Shown here one piece after another: positions 34,693-44,233 of a stretch of DNA of 64,000 bases. The stretch is from Dyadobacter fermentans. Lineage in GTDB: Bacteria; Bacteroidota; Bacteroidia; Cytophagales; Spirosomataceae. The notes beneath the pieces were generated by a model that saw nothing but the letters and a program-made list of their open reading frames with translations, searched no databases and was not told the origin of the DNA. How positions within the stretch are numbered: position 1 is the stretch's first letter; every line of letters starts with the position of its first letter. A program made the position numbers and the translations under genes. The stretch spans positions 1-64,000 of the forward strand of contig NZ_JAHXBN010000014.1 in assembly GCF_019924045.1 (NCBI RefSeq), written 5' to 3'.

Positions 34693-34718
34693 GCCATAAT
34701 TTGTGGTAAACTTTTATA

Positions 34719-34732
34719 TTTCAGGACTGAAA
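34719..34732. promoter_or_regulatory. Palindrome just before the Crp/Fnr gene
   Basis: TTTCAG-GA-CTGAAA, perfect apart from the 2-base centre, ends 10 bases before the Crp/Fnr start codon. It could be an autoregulatory site or a small RNA hairpin at the ribosome-binding region. Confidence 0.35.
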
Positions 34733-34742
34733 CAGACCCGCA

Positions 34743-35321
34743 ATGGACGCCCGGCAAATCCTGAAAGACCATATTACCAAATCCGTCGAACTGACCGATG
34801 CGCAGTTCGACGGATTTTATGCTTGCTTCAAACACGAATCGTTCAGGAAAGGCCAAATGCTGATCCGTGAGGGAGATGCCGTAACGCGCGAGTATTTCGT
34901 GTTGAGCGGCTGCCTTAAAACTTATTTCATGAACGATGAGCTGAGGATGACCATCCTGCAATTCGCCATGCCGACCTGGTGGGCATCGGATTACGACGCG
35001 TTGTACAACCGGCACCCCGCCGCCGTGGCCGTCGACTGCGTGGCTAATGCCGAGGTTTTGTCCATATCCGCGGACGATCGTGAGAAAATGTGCCACGAAA
35101 TCGAAGCAATCGGGCATTTTTTTCGTTGGCGAACCAACCGCGGTTACGCGGCATCGCAAAGGAGGCTTCTTTCATTGATGACCAACGATACCAAAAGGCG
35201 GTATGAAGACCTCCTGGCACAATATCCAACGCTGTTCCAGCTCGTGCCGAAGCATCTTATCGCTTCCTACCTGGGCGTGTCGCGCGAGACTTTGAGCCGG
35301 CTTTACCATTCGTCGCGCTGA
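34743..35321 (+). CDS. Crp/Fnr-family transcriptional regulator
   Basis: A 192-residue protein with an N-terminal cyclic-nucleotide-binding-like beta-roll (about 20-115: FRKGQMLIREGDAVTREYFVLSGCLKTYF). The C-terminal helix-turn-helix is at about 150-192 (YEDLLAQYPTLFQLVPKHLIASYLGVSRETLSRLYHSS). There is no N-terminal cysteine cluster, so it is not an Fe-S Fnr. The roll lacks an obvious cAMP phosphate-binding cassette (RSxAE), as in most Bacteroidota members whose effector is unknown. A CRP-type palindrome lies directly behind it, in front of the nitronate monooxygenase gene, which is therefore a likely target. Confidence 0.9.
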   Translation: MDARQILKDHITKSVELTDAQFDGFYACFKHESFRKGQMLIREGDAVTREYFVLSGCLKTYFMNDELRMTILQFAMPTWWASDYDALYNRHPAAVAVDCVANAEVLSISADDREKMCHEIEAIGHFFRWRTNRGYAASQRRLLSLMTNDTKRRYEDLLAQYPTLFQLVPKHLIASYLGVSRETLSRLYHSSR

Positions 35322-35329
35322 CGCAAAAT

Positions 35330-35345
35330 TGTGATGTAAGTCACG
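35330..35345. promoter_or_regulatory. CRP-type operator TGTGA-N6-TCACG
   Basis: TGTGATGTAAGTCACG matches the CRP/FNR-superfamily palindrome in 5 + 4 half-site bases with the standard 6-base spacer. It lies 9 bases after the Crp/Fnr stop codon and 68 bases before the nitronate monooxygenase start, a position suitable for activation of the latter. TTAATTTG (35371-35378) is a near-consensus -7 element downstream of it. Confidence 0.6.
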
Positions 35346-35412
35346 TAAGACCGATTGTTTTCTCTGCTTAATTTGCGCAGCGGGTTTCACTTACTGCCCG
35401 CTAACCTGGATT

Positions 35413-36486
35413 ATGTGGAATCGAACCAATGTTTCCCGCGTGCTGGGAATCGACTATCCGATATTGCAAGGCCCGTTCGGGGGCAACTTATCTTCGGTAA
35501 AACTCGTTTCGACGGTATCGAACCTGGGCGGAATGGGCGGATATGGTGCTTACATGCTTACCCCCGACGAAATTATAGCACTGGACAAGGAGCTGAAACA
35601 GGCTACCGACAAACCCTATAACATTAACCTATGGATTTCCGACAGTGACTTTCCTGCCGGGGAAGTTTCGGACGAACAATTTGCAAAAGCTGCTGCGCTC
35701 GTAAAGCCGTTTTTCGACGAAGTCGGGGCACCGCTGCCGACGAAACCCAAAGCTTATCCATCCCGTTTCGAGAATCAGGTCGATGCATTGCTGACTGCCA
35801 AACCTCCGGTTTTCAGCTTTATTTTCGGCCTGCCTTCCCCCGGTATCCTGGAAGATTTTCGCAAAAAAGGCATTAAACTCATTGGCAATGCCACTACGCT
35901 CGATGAAGCGATTGCATTGGACAATGCCGGTGTGGATGTGATTATCGCGTCCGGTTTCGAAGCCGGCGGTCACCGGCCGTCGTTCCTGGAATCCCCTGAG
36001 GCATCCCTCACGGGGACGTTTGTACTCGTGCAGCAGATTCGTGAAAAAGTAAAAACACCGGTAGTGGCTGCCGGCGGTATTGCCGATGCCCGTGGTGTCG
36101 CGGCTGCATTCACCCTCGGGGCGGAAGGTGTGCAAATCGGCACGGCATTCCTCGCTACCGAAGAGTCCGGAGCAACCGAATACCATCGCAATCTCCTGCA
36201 TTCGGACGCAGCGCGTTACACTACATTGACGAAGGTTTCGACGGGCCGGTTAGGGCGTGGCATCCGCAGCCGCTACACCGAATCCATTGCCGGACGCAAC
36301 GGCGAACTGCTGCCGTTTCCTTTGCAAAACCAGTTTATCGTGCCGCTTCGCAAAGCCGCGACCGAAAAGCAGCAATACGACCTGATCATGTTTTGGGGAG
36401 GACAGATCGCGCCGGTATTGAAGCATACCAGCGCGAAAAAACTGTTTGAAACGATTGTCGAGGAAGTACCCGGCTATTTGAAATAA
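35413..36486 (+). CDS. Nitronate monooxygenase-like FMN flavoprotein
   Basis: A 357-residue TIM-barrel flavoenzyme of the nitronate monooxygenase / 2-nitropropane dioxygenase family. Visible motifs are DYPILQGPFGG at the N-terminus, VDVIIASGFEAGGHRP (glycine-rich loop with the catalytic-type histidine), VVAAGGIADARGVAAAFTLGAEGVQIGTAFLATEES (FMN phosphate-binding strand-loop). Members oxidise nitronates such as propionate-3-nitronate or act as NAD(P)H:quinone reductases. Cytoplasmic. The upstream Crp/Fnr gene and palindrome suggest regulated expression. Confidence 0.88.
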   Translation: MWNRTNVSRVLGIDYPILQGPFGGNLSSVKLVSTVSNLGGMGGYGAYMLTPDEIIALDKELKQATDKPYNINLWISDSDFPAGEVSDEQFAKAAALVKPFFDEVGAPLPTKPKAYPSRFENQVDALLTAKPPVFSFIFGLPSPGILEDFRKKGIKLIGNATTLDEAIALDNAGVDVIIASGFEAGGHRPSFLESPEASLTGTFVLVQQIREKVKTPVVAAGGIADARGVAAAFTLGAEGVQIGTAFLATEESGATEYHRNLLHSDAARYTTLTKVSTGRLGRGIRSRYTESIAGRNGELLPFPLQNQFIVPLRKAATEKQQYDLIMFWGGQIAPVLKHTSAKKLFETIVEEVPGYLK

Positions 36487-36505
36487 TCACAATACCCGCC
36501 CCACG

Positions 36506-37156
36506 CTATTCGCTCCAAGGTGAGTGTAAAATGCAGTCGCAGAAATTCTTACGTTCGAAATTGGGGATCATGTAGGCGCATACATCGGCTTTGATGTTGC
36601 CGAATGTGGTTCCCGTTTTGTGCGCGAAGCCCGAGAAAAATGTGGGTATGATCCTGTTTTTGAAATCATTACGGGGGAATGCAGCGACGATTGCCTCGCG
36701 GTCGGCTACGCTGAGCTGCTCGTAACCTTCGCCCATTACATCGAGGCCTACACCGGAATACAACAGTGCCACTTCCGGCTCTTTGTACTCAGCTATGCCG
36801 ATGGTGGTGTGCAGGGCAATGGCGTCCCAAACGAGCCGCATCGACTCTTTAGGTAATCCATTGCTTTGCAGGAAATCGCGGGCGGCATTGGCACCGTCCA
36901 CTTCGAAGCGCATGTCGGGGCTGCTGTAATGCGGTACCAGCCCCAGGTCGTGGAAAACGGCGCTGATGTAAAGCAATTCAGGGTCGTACAGCCTTTTTTC
37001 CCGGTTGCCGTTCAGTGAGGCGAAGAGGAATACCCGCAATGAATGGTTGTAGATAAATTCGGTACCGTGTTCGAGAAGCAGGTCGGTGGCGTCCTTGGCC
37101 AGCTTGCTGTCGGGTATGCGGATCCCCGCGATGGTTTGCAATGTGTTGACAGGCAT
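36506..37156 (-). CDS. HD-domain phosphohydrolase-like protein
   Basis: A 216-residue protein with an HD metal-site pattern: YNHSLRVFLFAS (first His), ISAVFHDLGLVPHYSS (His-Asp pair), then IALHTTIGIAEY (His) and LDVMGEGYEQL (late Asp). The sequence is close to proteins annotated as cyanamide hydratase-like or generic HD-domain phosphohydrolases; which substrate it acts on is unknown. It is transcribed toward the nitronate monooxygenase gene (convergent) and lies 69 bases downstream of the AraC gene on the same strand, so the two may be one unit. Confidence 0.8.
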   Translation of the reverse strand: MPVNTLQTIAGIRIPDSKLAKDATDLLLEHGTEFIYNHSLRVFLFASLNGNREKRLYDPELLYISAVFHDLGLVPHYSSPDMRFEVDGANAARDFLQSNGLPKESMRLVWDAIALHTTIGIAEYKEPEVALLYSGVGLDVMGEGYEQLSVADREAIVAAFPRNDFKNRIIPTFFSGFAHKTGTTFGNIKADVCAYMIPNFERKNFCDCILHSPWSE

Positions 37157-37225
37157 GATTTTGCGTTTTTTGTTTTCACAAAATTAGCTCTGACCCTGGC
37201 GCCGGGGAATGTCAGATTCTGCGGA

Positions 37226-38071
37226 TCACCTGCCAAAATTGACGAAGCGCGTTCGGTAATCCTGCGGCGACATCATGGCATTCTTCTTGAAAAAATGGCT
37301 GAACTGCTCCGGCGTGCTGAAATGCAGCTGGTAGGCAATTTCCTTCACCGGCCGCGACGAAAATTGCAACGATCGTTTCGCCTCGGCTACCAGCTGTCCG
37401 TTAATGAGTTCTTTCGCGCCCTTGCCCGCACAGCGCTTGCAAATATCCGAAAGCCGCCTTGCCGATATATTCAGTTCGCCGGCATATTCGGCGACTTCGT
37501 GCATTTCGCGGTATTTCCGGCTCACGAGCTCAATGAAAGCCCGGTACACCTGTTTTTCATGATTATCAAAACCCGCTCCGGCTTCCGCATTGATATTCGC
37601 GATTTTGATCATGATGATTTTTAAATAAGCCGCCAGCGCGTCGAGCTTGTTCACGTAATCCTTCGTTTCAAATTCATGGTGTAGTGATTGAAAGAGGAAA
37701 TTGAGTTCCGAAAGAGCGGGGTCTTTGAGAGGCAACCGCTGATTGTCCGCGGCATTATTAAACAGAACGGCCTTGCAGTTACTCGCACTACCCGGCGTTT
37801 TTTCCCAGAAACAATCCCCGAAACGCAGCTCATAGCCGGTAACTGTGCTTTTTTCCGGAAAGCGGCAGAGTTGGCCTTTCGATAGCAGGAAAAGCGTCTT
37901 TTCAGTCAGTTCAAACCATACGTCGTCAATTTCGATCACACCGGATCCTTCTTGTACAAAGAAGATCCGGTGGTAGGAGAGGCGTTCCGGTATTTGCCCG
38001 GTTATCTCGGTGCGAATAAAATGGCTGACGTGAAATGAGTCTTGAATATCTTTTTCAAACAGGAGTTCCAT
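37226..38071 (-). CDS. AraC-family transcriptional regulator
   Basis: 281 residues. The N-terminal part has a cupin-like sensor pattern (RLSYHRIFFVQEGSGVIEIDDVWFEL, with LFLLSKGQLCRFP). The C-terminal part is an AraC DNA-binding domain (LNISARRLSDICKRCAGKGAKELI; RPVKEIAYQLHFSTPEQFSHFFKKNAMMSPQDYR). The HD-domain gene follows it on the same strand and is the most likely co-regulated neighbour. Confidence 0.9.
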   Translation of the reverse strand: MELLFEKDIQDSFHVSHFIRTEITGQIPERLSYHRIFFVQEGSGVIEIDDVWFELTEKTLFLLSKGQLCRFPEKSTVTGYELRFGDCFWEKTPGSASNCKAVLFNNAADNQRLPLKDPALSELNFLFQSLHHEFETKDYVNKLDALAAYLKIIMIKIANINAEAGAGFDNHEKQVYRAFIELVSRKYREMHEVAEYAGELNISARRLSDICKRCAGKGAKELINGQLVAEAKRSLQFSSRPVKEIAYQLHFSTPEQFSHFFKKNAMMSPQDYRTRFVNFGR

Positions 38072-38130
38072 ACAATGCCGGTATAGCTAACATGGAAAAA
38101 CGAATGCATTGCTCAAAGTTCCGTCCGGCC

Positions 38131-41100
38131 TCATTTTAACAAGACTATATTATTCTGATCGCTCACATCGAGTATATAGGAGAGCGGATCTAGCACAATT
38201 GCTGCCGCCTCGCGAGGCACCACAATCTGGACGACCGAGCGGTTTTTGGAAAAGTGGTGCCTCCGCAGGTAAACTGGCCCTGGCGGCACGACGTTCGGCG
38301 TTAGCTGCTGATCGAATACGGCAATGTCAATCGTATCGTCGGGTTTCAGCGGCATGGGCTTGCCGGAGGTTTCGTCAGTTTTGTGAACATTGATTTCCAA
38401 TGTAAGCAGCTGCTTATTGTCTGGTAAGGGCTTGTTCGATAGTATTTTAATGTCATTATCAAACACAGTTACTTTCTTGAAAAGCTCGTCGACCAGTCGC
38501 TTCTGGGAGGCATTTGTCCCGTGTTTCAAAGCGTCGGCGAGGCTCGCGGGATCCGGCTTTTGAAGCGGGTAGCCATGTAGTGTCACGAGCTCGCGCAATG
38601 CGCGGTTTAAATGTGTTTCCCCCAACACCTCTTTGAGACGGAACAGCGCCAGTTCCCCTTTCTGGTAATGTACAAAAGGCTGGTCTGTGGTTTGCCAAAG
38701 TGGTATTTCCCTTTCGGCGGTAGCGCTGCGATAGGCGAAATAGAGCTGGGAATCCTTCACGTGGTAAGGCCGCAGGTACATTTTGCCGAACCGTTTTTCG
38801 GTCACCACGGCTTCTGTGTATTTCGCGAGGGATTCTGTGAGCAATGCATAACCGGGGCCTGATGGGGCCGCCACCCGTTCCGCCCACCATTGATGCGCCG
38901 TTTCGTGCGCGGCGGTAGCGTAGGTGAAGTTGAAATCGGTACTATCGCCCGCATCACTTCTGAAATTGCTTCGTTCCTGGCTGAAAATAAGGCCGGGATA
39001 GGCCGTAGCCGAACCCGGGTAATGCGGGACTTCGGCCAGCGTGAGCTCCTGGCGCGGGTAGGTGCCGAAATGGGCATTGCCGTAATCCAAAGCGTCTTTC
39101 ATGGCCTGCATCATGGCCGGGACGTTCTGCGGATGATCGGCGTGATGGTAAATCCGGAAAGTCGTGCCTTTGTACTTTTCCGTTTTTACAGCATAGCGGG
39201 CAGTGCTCAATGCAAACATATAGGGGATCGGGGCCTTGGATTGGTAATGGAAATACCTGCGGCCGGCATGCGCCCAGCTTTTCACCAATGTGCCCACCGT
39301 AATGGCTCGCTGCCCGGGTTCGGTGGAGATAATGTTTTGAAAATGAATAAAATGATACTCGCGGTCGGTGGATGGGATATTCCTGCGCACAGGCAGGCCA
39401 TTTTGCCGCCGCTCTTCGGTATCCTCGATTTCGTACGCGGCCCGGTATCCGAAATGCGGAACGTATTTTTCCAATTCGATGTAAGAGCCGTTGGCGGTAA
39501 CCGAATGCTCGGCGTTGAAAGTTTTAAATCCCGACCGGTCGGCCCGAATCGCTAAATTAACGGTCATTTCAGCACCCGGCGCGAGCGGGACATCCGGACG
39601 GTACTCATACTGCCCGAAGGCTCCATCCGACGACACCAGTGAGGCGCGTTCGGGCTTCAGTTCCACCAGCTCAACCTCCGGGTCAATCCCGATAAACAGC
39701 TTCGTAATCGGTTGGCCCGACTTGTTTTTAATCCGCATAGAACCTTTTACGGTGTAGTAGTAATCGGCAGGGAAAAGGTCGGTTTGCAGGTTAAGCTCCG
39801 TAACGACCGGCTGTGGCAGACTTGCAAGCGGCTTGTATTTCCGTTCGTATTGTGCCTGCCATTCCGCATGGGGCGTTCCCGTGCGGTTATGCGCCGAAAA
39901 GCCGGTTCGGTATTGAATGAAAATCCCTGTTGCCATAGCGAGGAATGCGCAGACCGACGAAAATACCAGGGCTGGCCGGGCGGATGTAATGCCCGTACGC
40001 ATTCGGCCGCGCGCATTCGCTGCCCACATTCGCGTACCTATGCCCGCCAGCGCCAGCGCGACCAGCGTCCAGTAGCGCATATACCAGTGAAACGACAAGC
40101 CGCTGTGACCGAATCCATCGAAGTCGGAATAGCGCAGGCGTGGGGCGGTGGCGAAACGCGTGAGGTAGCTTTCGAGGCCGAGTTTTCGGCCGAAGATGAA
40201 AATGCCGATCATGAGGCCACTGATAAGTATTCCCAGGTATTTGTTAGGAATGATGGTTTGGATGAATGTGATCAGGATCGCGTAAAGCACCAGCGGCAGG
40301 CCGGCGTAGTAATAGAGCGAGAAATAGGTCTCCCATTCGAATTGTTCAAATCCGGAAAACCATTGTGCCGCTATCCCGACAGCAATGTGAACGGTGATCA
40401 GGGCCAGGATCCACGCGACAAGCGCCAGGGATTTGGCAATGGCAAATGCCGTAACAGAAACCGGCGTGGAGAAGATCAGCGGCTGGATTCCCGTAGCCTT
40501 TTCCCTGTGAATCAATTCGGAAGCGTAAAACAAGATCAGCAGCAATGCAGGCCGCACGGCCACCAGCTGCTCGGCAAGGATACCGCTCGTGGCGTAACTT
40601 CTTACCCCATATGGCCCGCTGGAAAGGTTCTCGAACAGCTCTATCGCATTGAAAAACACCCATAATGCGAAGATGAGCATCGTTATGACAGGGTTGCCGA
40701 ACAGTGTTTTTGTTTCAAGCCTGAATATTCGCTCAAACGCCTGCCAGTGGTAGTGTTGCCCGCTGGTAAGGGTACGGATGGTCCGGTAGGCCATGGGCGG
40801 GGCCGTTTGGGAGACTGGTTTACGAGCTGGGGCCGTATCCTTTTCGGATAGAATCCTGAATTTGAAACGGTTGTACGACAACGCCAGCATAGCGAACGAA
40901 ATCGTGGTCCATAGCAAGCGGTTGGCGAGGAAGATTGGGGTGAGTGGGAAAAGCTCCTGATTACGACGCCAAACGGGCCAGTTCATGGTTTCCCCGAAAA
41001 ATGCCGTAAAACCGAATGGATCGATCAGTACCGACAACCAGCCAGGGCCGCCGGGGGCCGGAATGGAGCCGGCCATCACGGGCGAATTGCCCAGAATGGA

Positions 41101-41655
41101 AGCCGTGAAATAGACGATAAACATCAGAACTCCGGCCGTGTATACCCATCGGACATTGCGCGTGAGGAGAGCCGTCGCAAAAACGATGCTGCAACAAAAC
41201 ACCACGCCGGGCAGGCCGAACAGCAGCAGAGGCGACAGGTAGTAGGAAAGACGAAAAGGGCCCAACTGCCCGGTCGGCGCGATGAACCTGACCATCGCCG
41301 CGCCCGCCGCCGCGAGACACATCACCAGGAATACAGCGGTCAGCAACCCGGCCAGTCGGACGACGAAGTAGGGCATGCGGTGGACGCTCGTTGTGAAAAT
41401 AAGCGGTTCCATCCGGTATTGGGCATCGCGCAGCACCACAGCCGCGCCGGCGAGTGTGCTCACGAAGATCGTGAATAGTGAAAGCAGGCAAATGATAAAA
41501 CTGATCACGTACGGTGCGTTCCGGTGTATTTCGTCACCGCCAAAGTTGCCGAAAGGCATCAATACGCCAAGGATCAGAAATAACAATGCGGCAATGCGAA
41601 AGCTGATCTGCCTGAAATGGTAACCTATTTCGAAGCGATACATGGAGGCTAGCAT
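38131..41655 (-). CDS. ABC-2-type permease fused to M1-family metallopeptidase
   Basis: A 1174-residue two-part protein. The N-terminal half (about 1-600) has around twelve transmembrane helices in two ABC-2-like blocks (ISFIICLLSLFTIFVSTLAG, VWILALITVHIAVGIAA). The C-terminal half (about 640-1080) is an M1 aminopeptidase-like domain with zinc motif HETAH and a glutamate about 20 residues on (TESLAKY), plus a tyrosine-rich substrate side. This fusion is a known but uncharacterised architecture in Bacteroidota and some Proteobacteria, always with an ABC ATPase. The ATPase gene precedes it and overlaps it by 7 bases. It probably exports and trims a peptide or handles membrane peptides; this is inference. 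Confidence 0.9.
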   Translation of the reverse strand: MLASMYRFEIGYHFRQISFRIAALLFLILGVLMPFGNFGGDEIHRNAPYVISFIICLLSLFTIFVSTLAGAAVVLRDAQYRMEPLIFTTSVHRMPYFVVRLAGLLTAVFLVMCLAAAGAAMVRFIAPTGQLGPFRLSYYLSPLLLFGLPGVVFCCSIVFATALLTRNVRWVYTAGVLMFIVYFTASILGNSPVMAGSIPAPGGPGWLSVLIDPFGFTAFFGETMNWPVWRRNQELFPLTPIFLANRLLWTTISFAMLALSYNRFKFRILSEKDTAPARKPVSQTAPPMAYRTIRTLTSGQHYHWQAFERIFRLETKTLFGNPVITMLIFALWVFFNAIELFENLSSGPYGVRSYATSGILAEQLVAVRPALLLILFYASELIHREKATGIQPLIFSTPVSVTAFAIAKSLALVAWILALITVHIAVGIAAQWFSGFEQFEWETYFSLYYYAGLPLVLYAILITFIQTIIPNKYLGILISGLMIGIFIFGRKLGLESYLTRFATAPRLRYSDFDGFGHSGLSFHWYMRYWTLVALALAGIGTRMWAANARGRMRTGITSARPALVFSSVCAFLAMATGIFIQYRTGFSAHNRTGTPHAEWQAQYERKYKPLASLPQPVVTELNLQTDLFPADYYYTVKGSMRIKNKSGQPITKLFIGIDPEVELVELKPERASLVSSDGAFGQYEYRPDVPLAPGAEMTVNLAIRADRSGFKTFNAEHSVTANGSYIELEKYVPHFGYRAAYEIEDTEERRQNGLPVRRNIPSTDREYHFIHFQNIISTEPGQRAITVGTLVKSWAHAGRRYFHYQSKAPIPYMFALSTARYAVKTEKYKGTTFRIYHHADHPQNVPAMMQAMKDALDYGNAHFGTYPRQELTLAEVPHYPGSATAYPGLIFSQERSNFRSDAGDSTDFNFTYATAAHETAHQWWAERVAAPSGPGYALLTESLAKYTEAVVTEKRFGKMYLRPYHVKDSQLYFAYRSATAEREIPLWQTTDQPFVHYQKGELALFRLKEVLGETHLNRALRELVTLHGYPLQKPDPASLADALKHGTNASQKRLVDELFKKVTVFDNDIKILSNKPLPDNKQLLTLEINVHKTDETSGKPMPLKPDDTIDIAVFDQQLTPNVVPPGPVYLRRHHFSKNRSVVQIVVPREAAAIVLDPLSYILDVSDQNNIVLLK

Positions 41656-42545
41656 GGCTGCACCTCCTTCCGGCCCGGGCCCGGGAGCGTGGCGAAATAT
41701 ACATCTTCAAGCCCCGGGTCGGATGCCTCGAACGCGGGCCCCGGGCATACATCTGCGAGCACGTGTACCTGAATGCGCCCCGCGACCCTGCGTGTGGAGA
41801 TCACGTCAATGACGGCATGCATTTCGGCGAGTTCTGCGGGGGTGACGGTTTTGCGCCAGAGACGGCCTTTCAGCGAGTGCGTCAGGAGTTCTGGTTTGCC
41901 TTCCAGTACCACGCGACCGGAGGCCAGCACGGCCATTTGCGGGCACAGGTCGTGCACGTCGTCCACAATATGCGTCGAAAGAATCACCACGACATGCTCC
42001 CCGATTTCGCTCAGGAGATCGTGAAACCGGTTACGTTCCGAAGGATCCAGGCCCGCCGTAGGCTCATCCACGATGACCAGCTGCGGGGTGCCCAGTAATG
42101 CCTGTGCGATGCCGAAACGCTGTCGCATTCCGCCCGAAAACGTGCTCACAGCCTGCCTGCGGTGCTGGTAGAGGTTAGTGCGCTGCAACAGCGCGGCCAC
42201 TTGTTCCCGGCGTTCCGGTTTGTGGACCAGGCCCTTTAATACGGCGAGGTGGTCGAGCAGGTCTTCGGCAGAGACGCCCGGATATACACCGAAATCCTGC
42301 GGCAGGTAACCGAGCCTGCTTCTCAGCCAATCCGTTTCGCGGTTAATGTCCTGCCCGTCGAAGGTGACGAGCCCGCTGTCGGCTTGGGTAAGCGTAGCGA
42401 GGATGCGCATGAGGGTCGACTTGCCGGCACCGTTAGGGCCGAGTAATCCGAACATCCCGTTCGGTATGTCGAGCGATACCCGGTCGAGGGCGCGGACGCC
42501 GTTGGAATAGGTTTTGGAGAGCCCCTGGACTTTTAATCTTTGCAT
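41649..42545 (-). CDS. ABC transporter ATP-binding protein
   Basis: 298 residues with Walker A GPNGAGKST, Q-loop region (LGYLPQDFGVYPG), signature FSGGMRQR, Walker B LVIVDEPTAGLDP, and H-loop VVVILSTHIV. It belongs to the ABC-2 multidrug/Nat-type exporter ATPases. It is the first gene of the minus-strand pair, overlapping the permease/peptidase gene by 7 bases (translational coupling). Cytoplasmic face of the inner membrane. Confidence 0.95.
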   Translation of the reverse strand: MQRLKVQGLSKTYSNGVRALDRVSLDIPNGMFGLLGPNGAGKSTLMRILATLTQADSGLVTFDGQDINRETDWLRSRLGYLPQDFGVYPGVSAEDLLDHLAVLKGLVHKPERREQVAALLQRTNLYQHRRQAVSTFSGGMRQRFGIAQALLGTPQLVIVDEPTAGLDPSERNRFHDLLSEIGEHVVVILSTHIVDDVHDLCPQMAVLASGRVVLEGKPELLTHSLKGRLWRKTVTPAELAEMHAVIDVISTRRVAGRIQVHVLADVCPGPAFEASDPGLEDVYFATLPGPGRKEVQPC

Positions 42546-42706
42546 GACATGGCTTTTGAAGTTTCTGCTTCAAAGATGGATGCCGTCGGCCGGGTGTTCA
42601 ACGAATAATGAGGAAGGCAAATCCAGCAGTGACGAATGCATTAGAGGGACTGTTTTCAAGCCTTTTTTACCTACATCACCAAAATCGCGACGGTTGTCAT
42701 TAATTT

Positions 42707-42738
42707 TTGAAAAGCGGGCTTGCACGGCGGTTTATTTG
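42707..42738 (+). promoter_or_regulatory. Possible promoter of the two-component pair
   Basis: TTG (42707-42709), a 21-base spacer and TTTATTTG (42731-42738), one base from TAnnTTTG. The start codon at 42743 follows almost at once, so the transcript would be nearly leaderless. Confidence 0.35.
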
Positions 42739-42742
42739 CAGG

Positions 42743-44233
42743 ATGTTGGTAATAGAAAAAGTAGCGGGCGGTTTGGCCCGCCGGAAAGATACCTGGCTTT
42801 ACGTGGGGCTGGTCTGCTGGATTTCGATCGGGTTCACGATCGGGCGGGACGATTACTGGGCGGCATATTTTCAATCGCTGCTGGCGCTGACGCTATGGTT
42901 GCCTGTGCTCGCTGTCACGTGGGTACGCGAAGGGAGCGGAAAGGGCCGTTTTGCTGGACGCAATCGTCGCATTTGGCTGGGGTGCTTTCTGGGATATTTA
43001 CCCCTATTACTGATGGTTTCGGGGGCATTGTTGAGCCCGGAGCAGCTGATATGGCCGGTGGTGTTTACCGGCGGGCTTTGCATTGCGGTGTTGGAATGCA
43101 TCCTCGTGGTGGAAAGCCAGTACATGGGCCGTTTACGCGAAGTAAAATGGGTGCGTAGGCTGAGCCTGGAAAAGGCGGTGCTGATCAGCATCATCGGCCT
43201 TGCATTACTGCTCGGCGCGATGGCGGTGTCAAGTCTTAACAATCCGCTATATCACTCGGGGAAGCAGTTGCTTATTGGTTTTGAGATACACTTCCTGAAA
43301 ATAGCGGCTCATTTCCCGACATTTATCGGCTATTCCCTGCAATTGATGGTAATGTACCTCGCGGGGTATTTTTTCTTTTACATCAACAGCCGCTGGCTGG
43401 TACCCGTGATCCTGAAAGAGCGGGGCATTTTGTATTACATCCTCTGTTCGGCTGCGTTAATCGGTATGTTTTATCCACTGTGGGGCCAGTTACTGGCCAG
43501 TTTGCCTTTTAGTAAAGTGCTGGGCGGCGTGTTTTCCGCCAATCCTTTTGTAACTGAAAATGCGTTCGGCGCGATGCTGATACTGGTGATCAGCCTGCCG
43601 GTGTTGCTGGCGATCCAGTGGGCGAAGCAGAACAGCCTCATTAGTGCGCTGCAACACGAGAAGTCCGTGGCCGAGCTCGATCTGTTGAAGCAGCAATTGA
43701 ACCCGCATTTTTTCTTCAATACGCTCAATAACCTTTATGCATTAAGCCTGCAACGCTCCGAGCAGACGCCGGAAAGCATTTTGCAGCTGTCGGAGTTGAT
43801 GCGCTATGTGATTTATAAGGCCAGGGAGCCGTTTGTGCGTGTGGACGACGAGGTCAAATACCTGAAAGATTATGTTCAATTAGAGAAAATCCGGTTGAAA
43901 AGAAGCCTTAACCTGCAATTTGACGAAGAGGTAGAGGATGGCACTATCCAGATCGCCCCGCTGCTGCTGATTGTTTTCGTCGAAAATGCATTCAAGCACG
44001 GCGTCGAGAATGCGGAGAGCGATGCATTCCTGAGCATTAGCCTCAAAGCGGACCAGCGTGCTGTGCGGTTTGTTTGTGAAAATTCATACGAACCGGTACC
44101 GGATGCGCAAACGGGCATCGGATTGACTAATTTGCGGAAAAGGCTGGCATTACTTTACCCTGGAAAGCACCGGTTAACCACCGCAGCAGAGAACGGAGTG
44201 TTTACCGCCAGCCTGGAAATCGACCTGTTATGA
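42743..44233 (+). CDS. LytS/YehU-type sensor histidine kinase
   Basis: I chose the ATG at 42743 (MLVIEKVAGG..., 496 residues); an upstream TTG also exists. Residues about 15-290 contain seven to eight transmembrane helices and no recognisable periplasmic sensor domain. The His_kinase domain (PF06580 type) shows LLKQQLNPHFFFNTLNNLYALS with the phospho-accepting His, and the ATPase part has PLLLIVFVENAFKHG and TGIGLTNLRKRLALLYPG. It overlaps the LytTR response regulator by 4 bases, giving a standard pair. The ABC-permease/peptidase operon is divergent from it and could be the target. Confidence 0.92.
   Translation: MLVIEKVAGGLARRKDTWLYVGLVCWISIGFTIGRDDYWAAYFQSLLALTLWLPVLAVTWVREGSGKGRFAGRNRRIWLGCFLGYLPLLLMVSGALLSPEQLIWPVVFTGGLCIAVLECILVVESQYMGRLREVKWVRRLSLEKAVLISIIGLALLLGAMAVSSLNNPLYHSGKQLLIGFEIHFLKIAAHFPTFIGYSLQLMVMYLAGYFFFYINSRWLVPVILKERGILYYILCSAALIGMFYPLWGQLLASLPFSKVLGGVFSANPFVTENAFGAMLILVISLPVLLAIQWAKQNSLISALQHEKSVAELDLLKQQLNPHFFFNTLNNLYALSLQRSEQTPESILQLSELMRYVIYKAREPFVRVDDEVKYLKDYVQLEKIRLKRSLNLQFDEEVEDGTIQIAPLLLIVFVENAFKHGVENAESDAFLSISLKADQRAVRFVCENSYEPVPDAQTGIGLTNLRKRLALLYPGKHRLTTAAENGVFTASLEIDLL

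Noticed and set aside
39712..40665. 317-codon plus-strand open frame
   Set aside because: Antisense to the ABC-permease/M1-peptidase gene; composition rich in Arg/Gln/Gly without a fold pattern.
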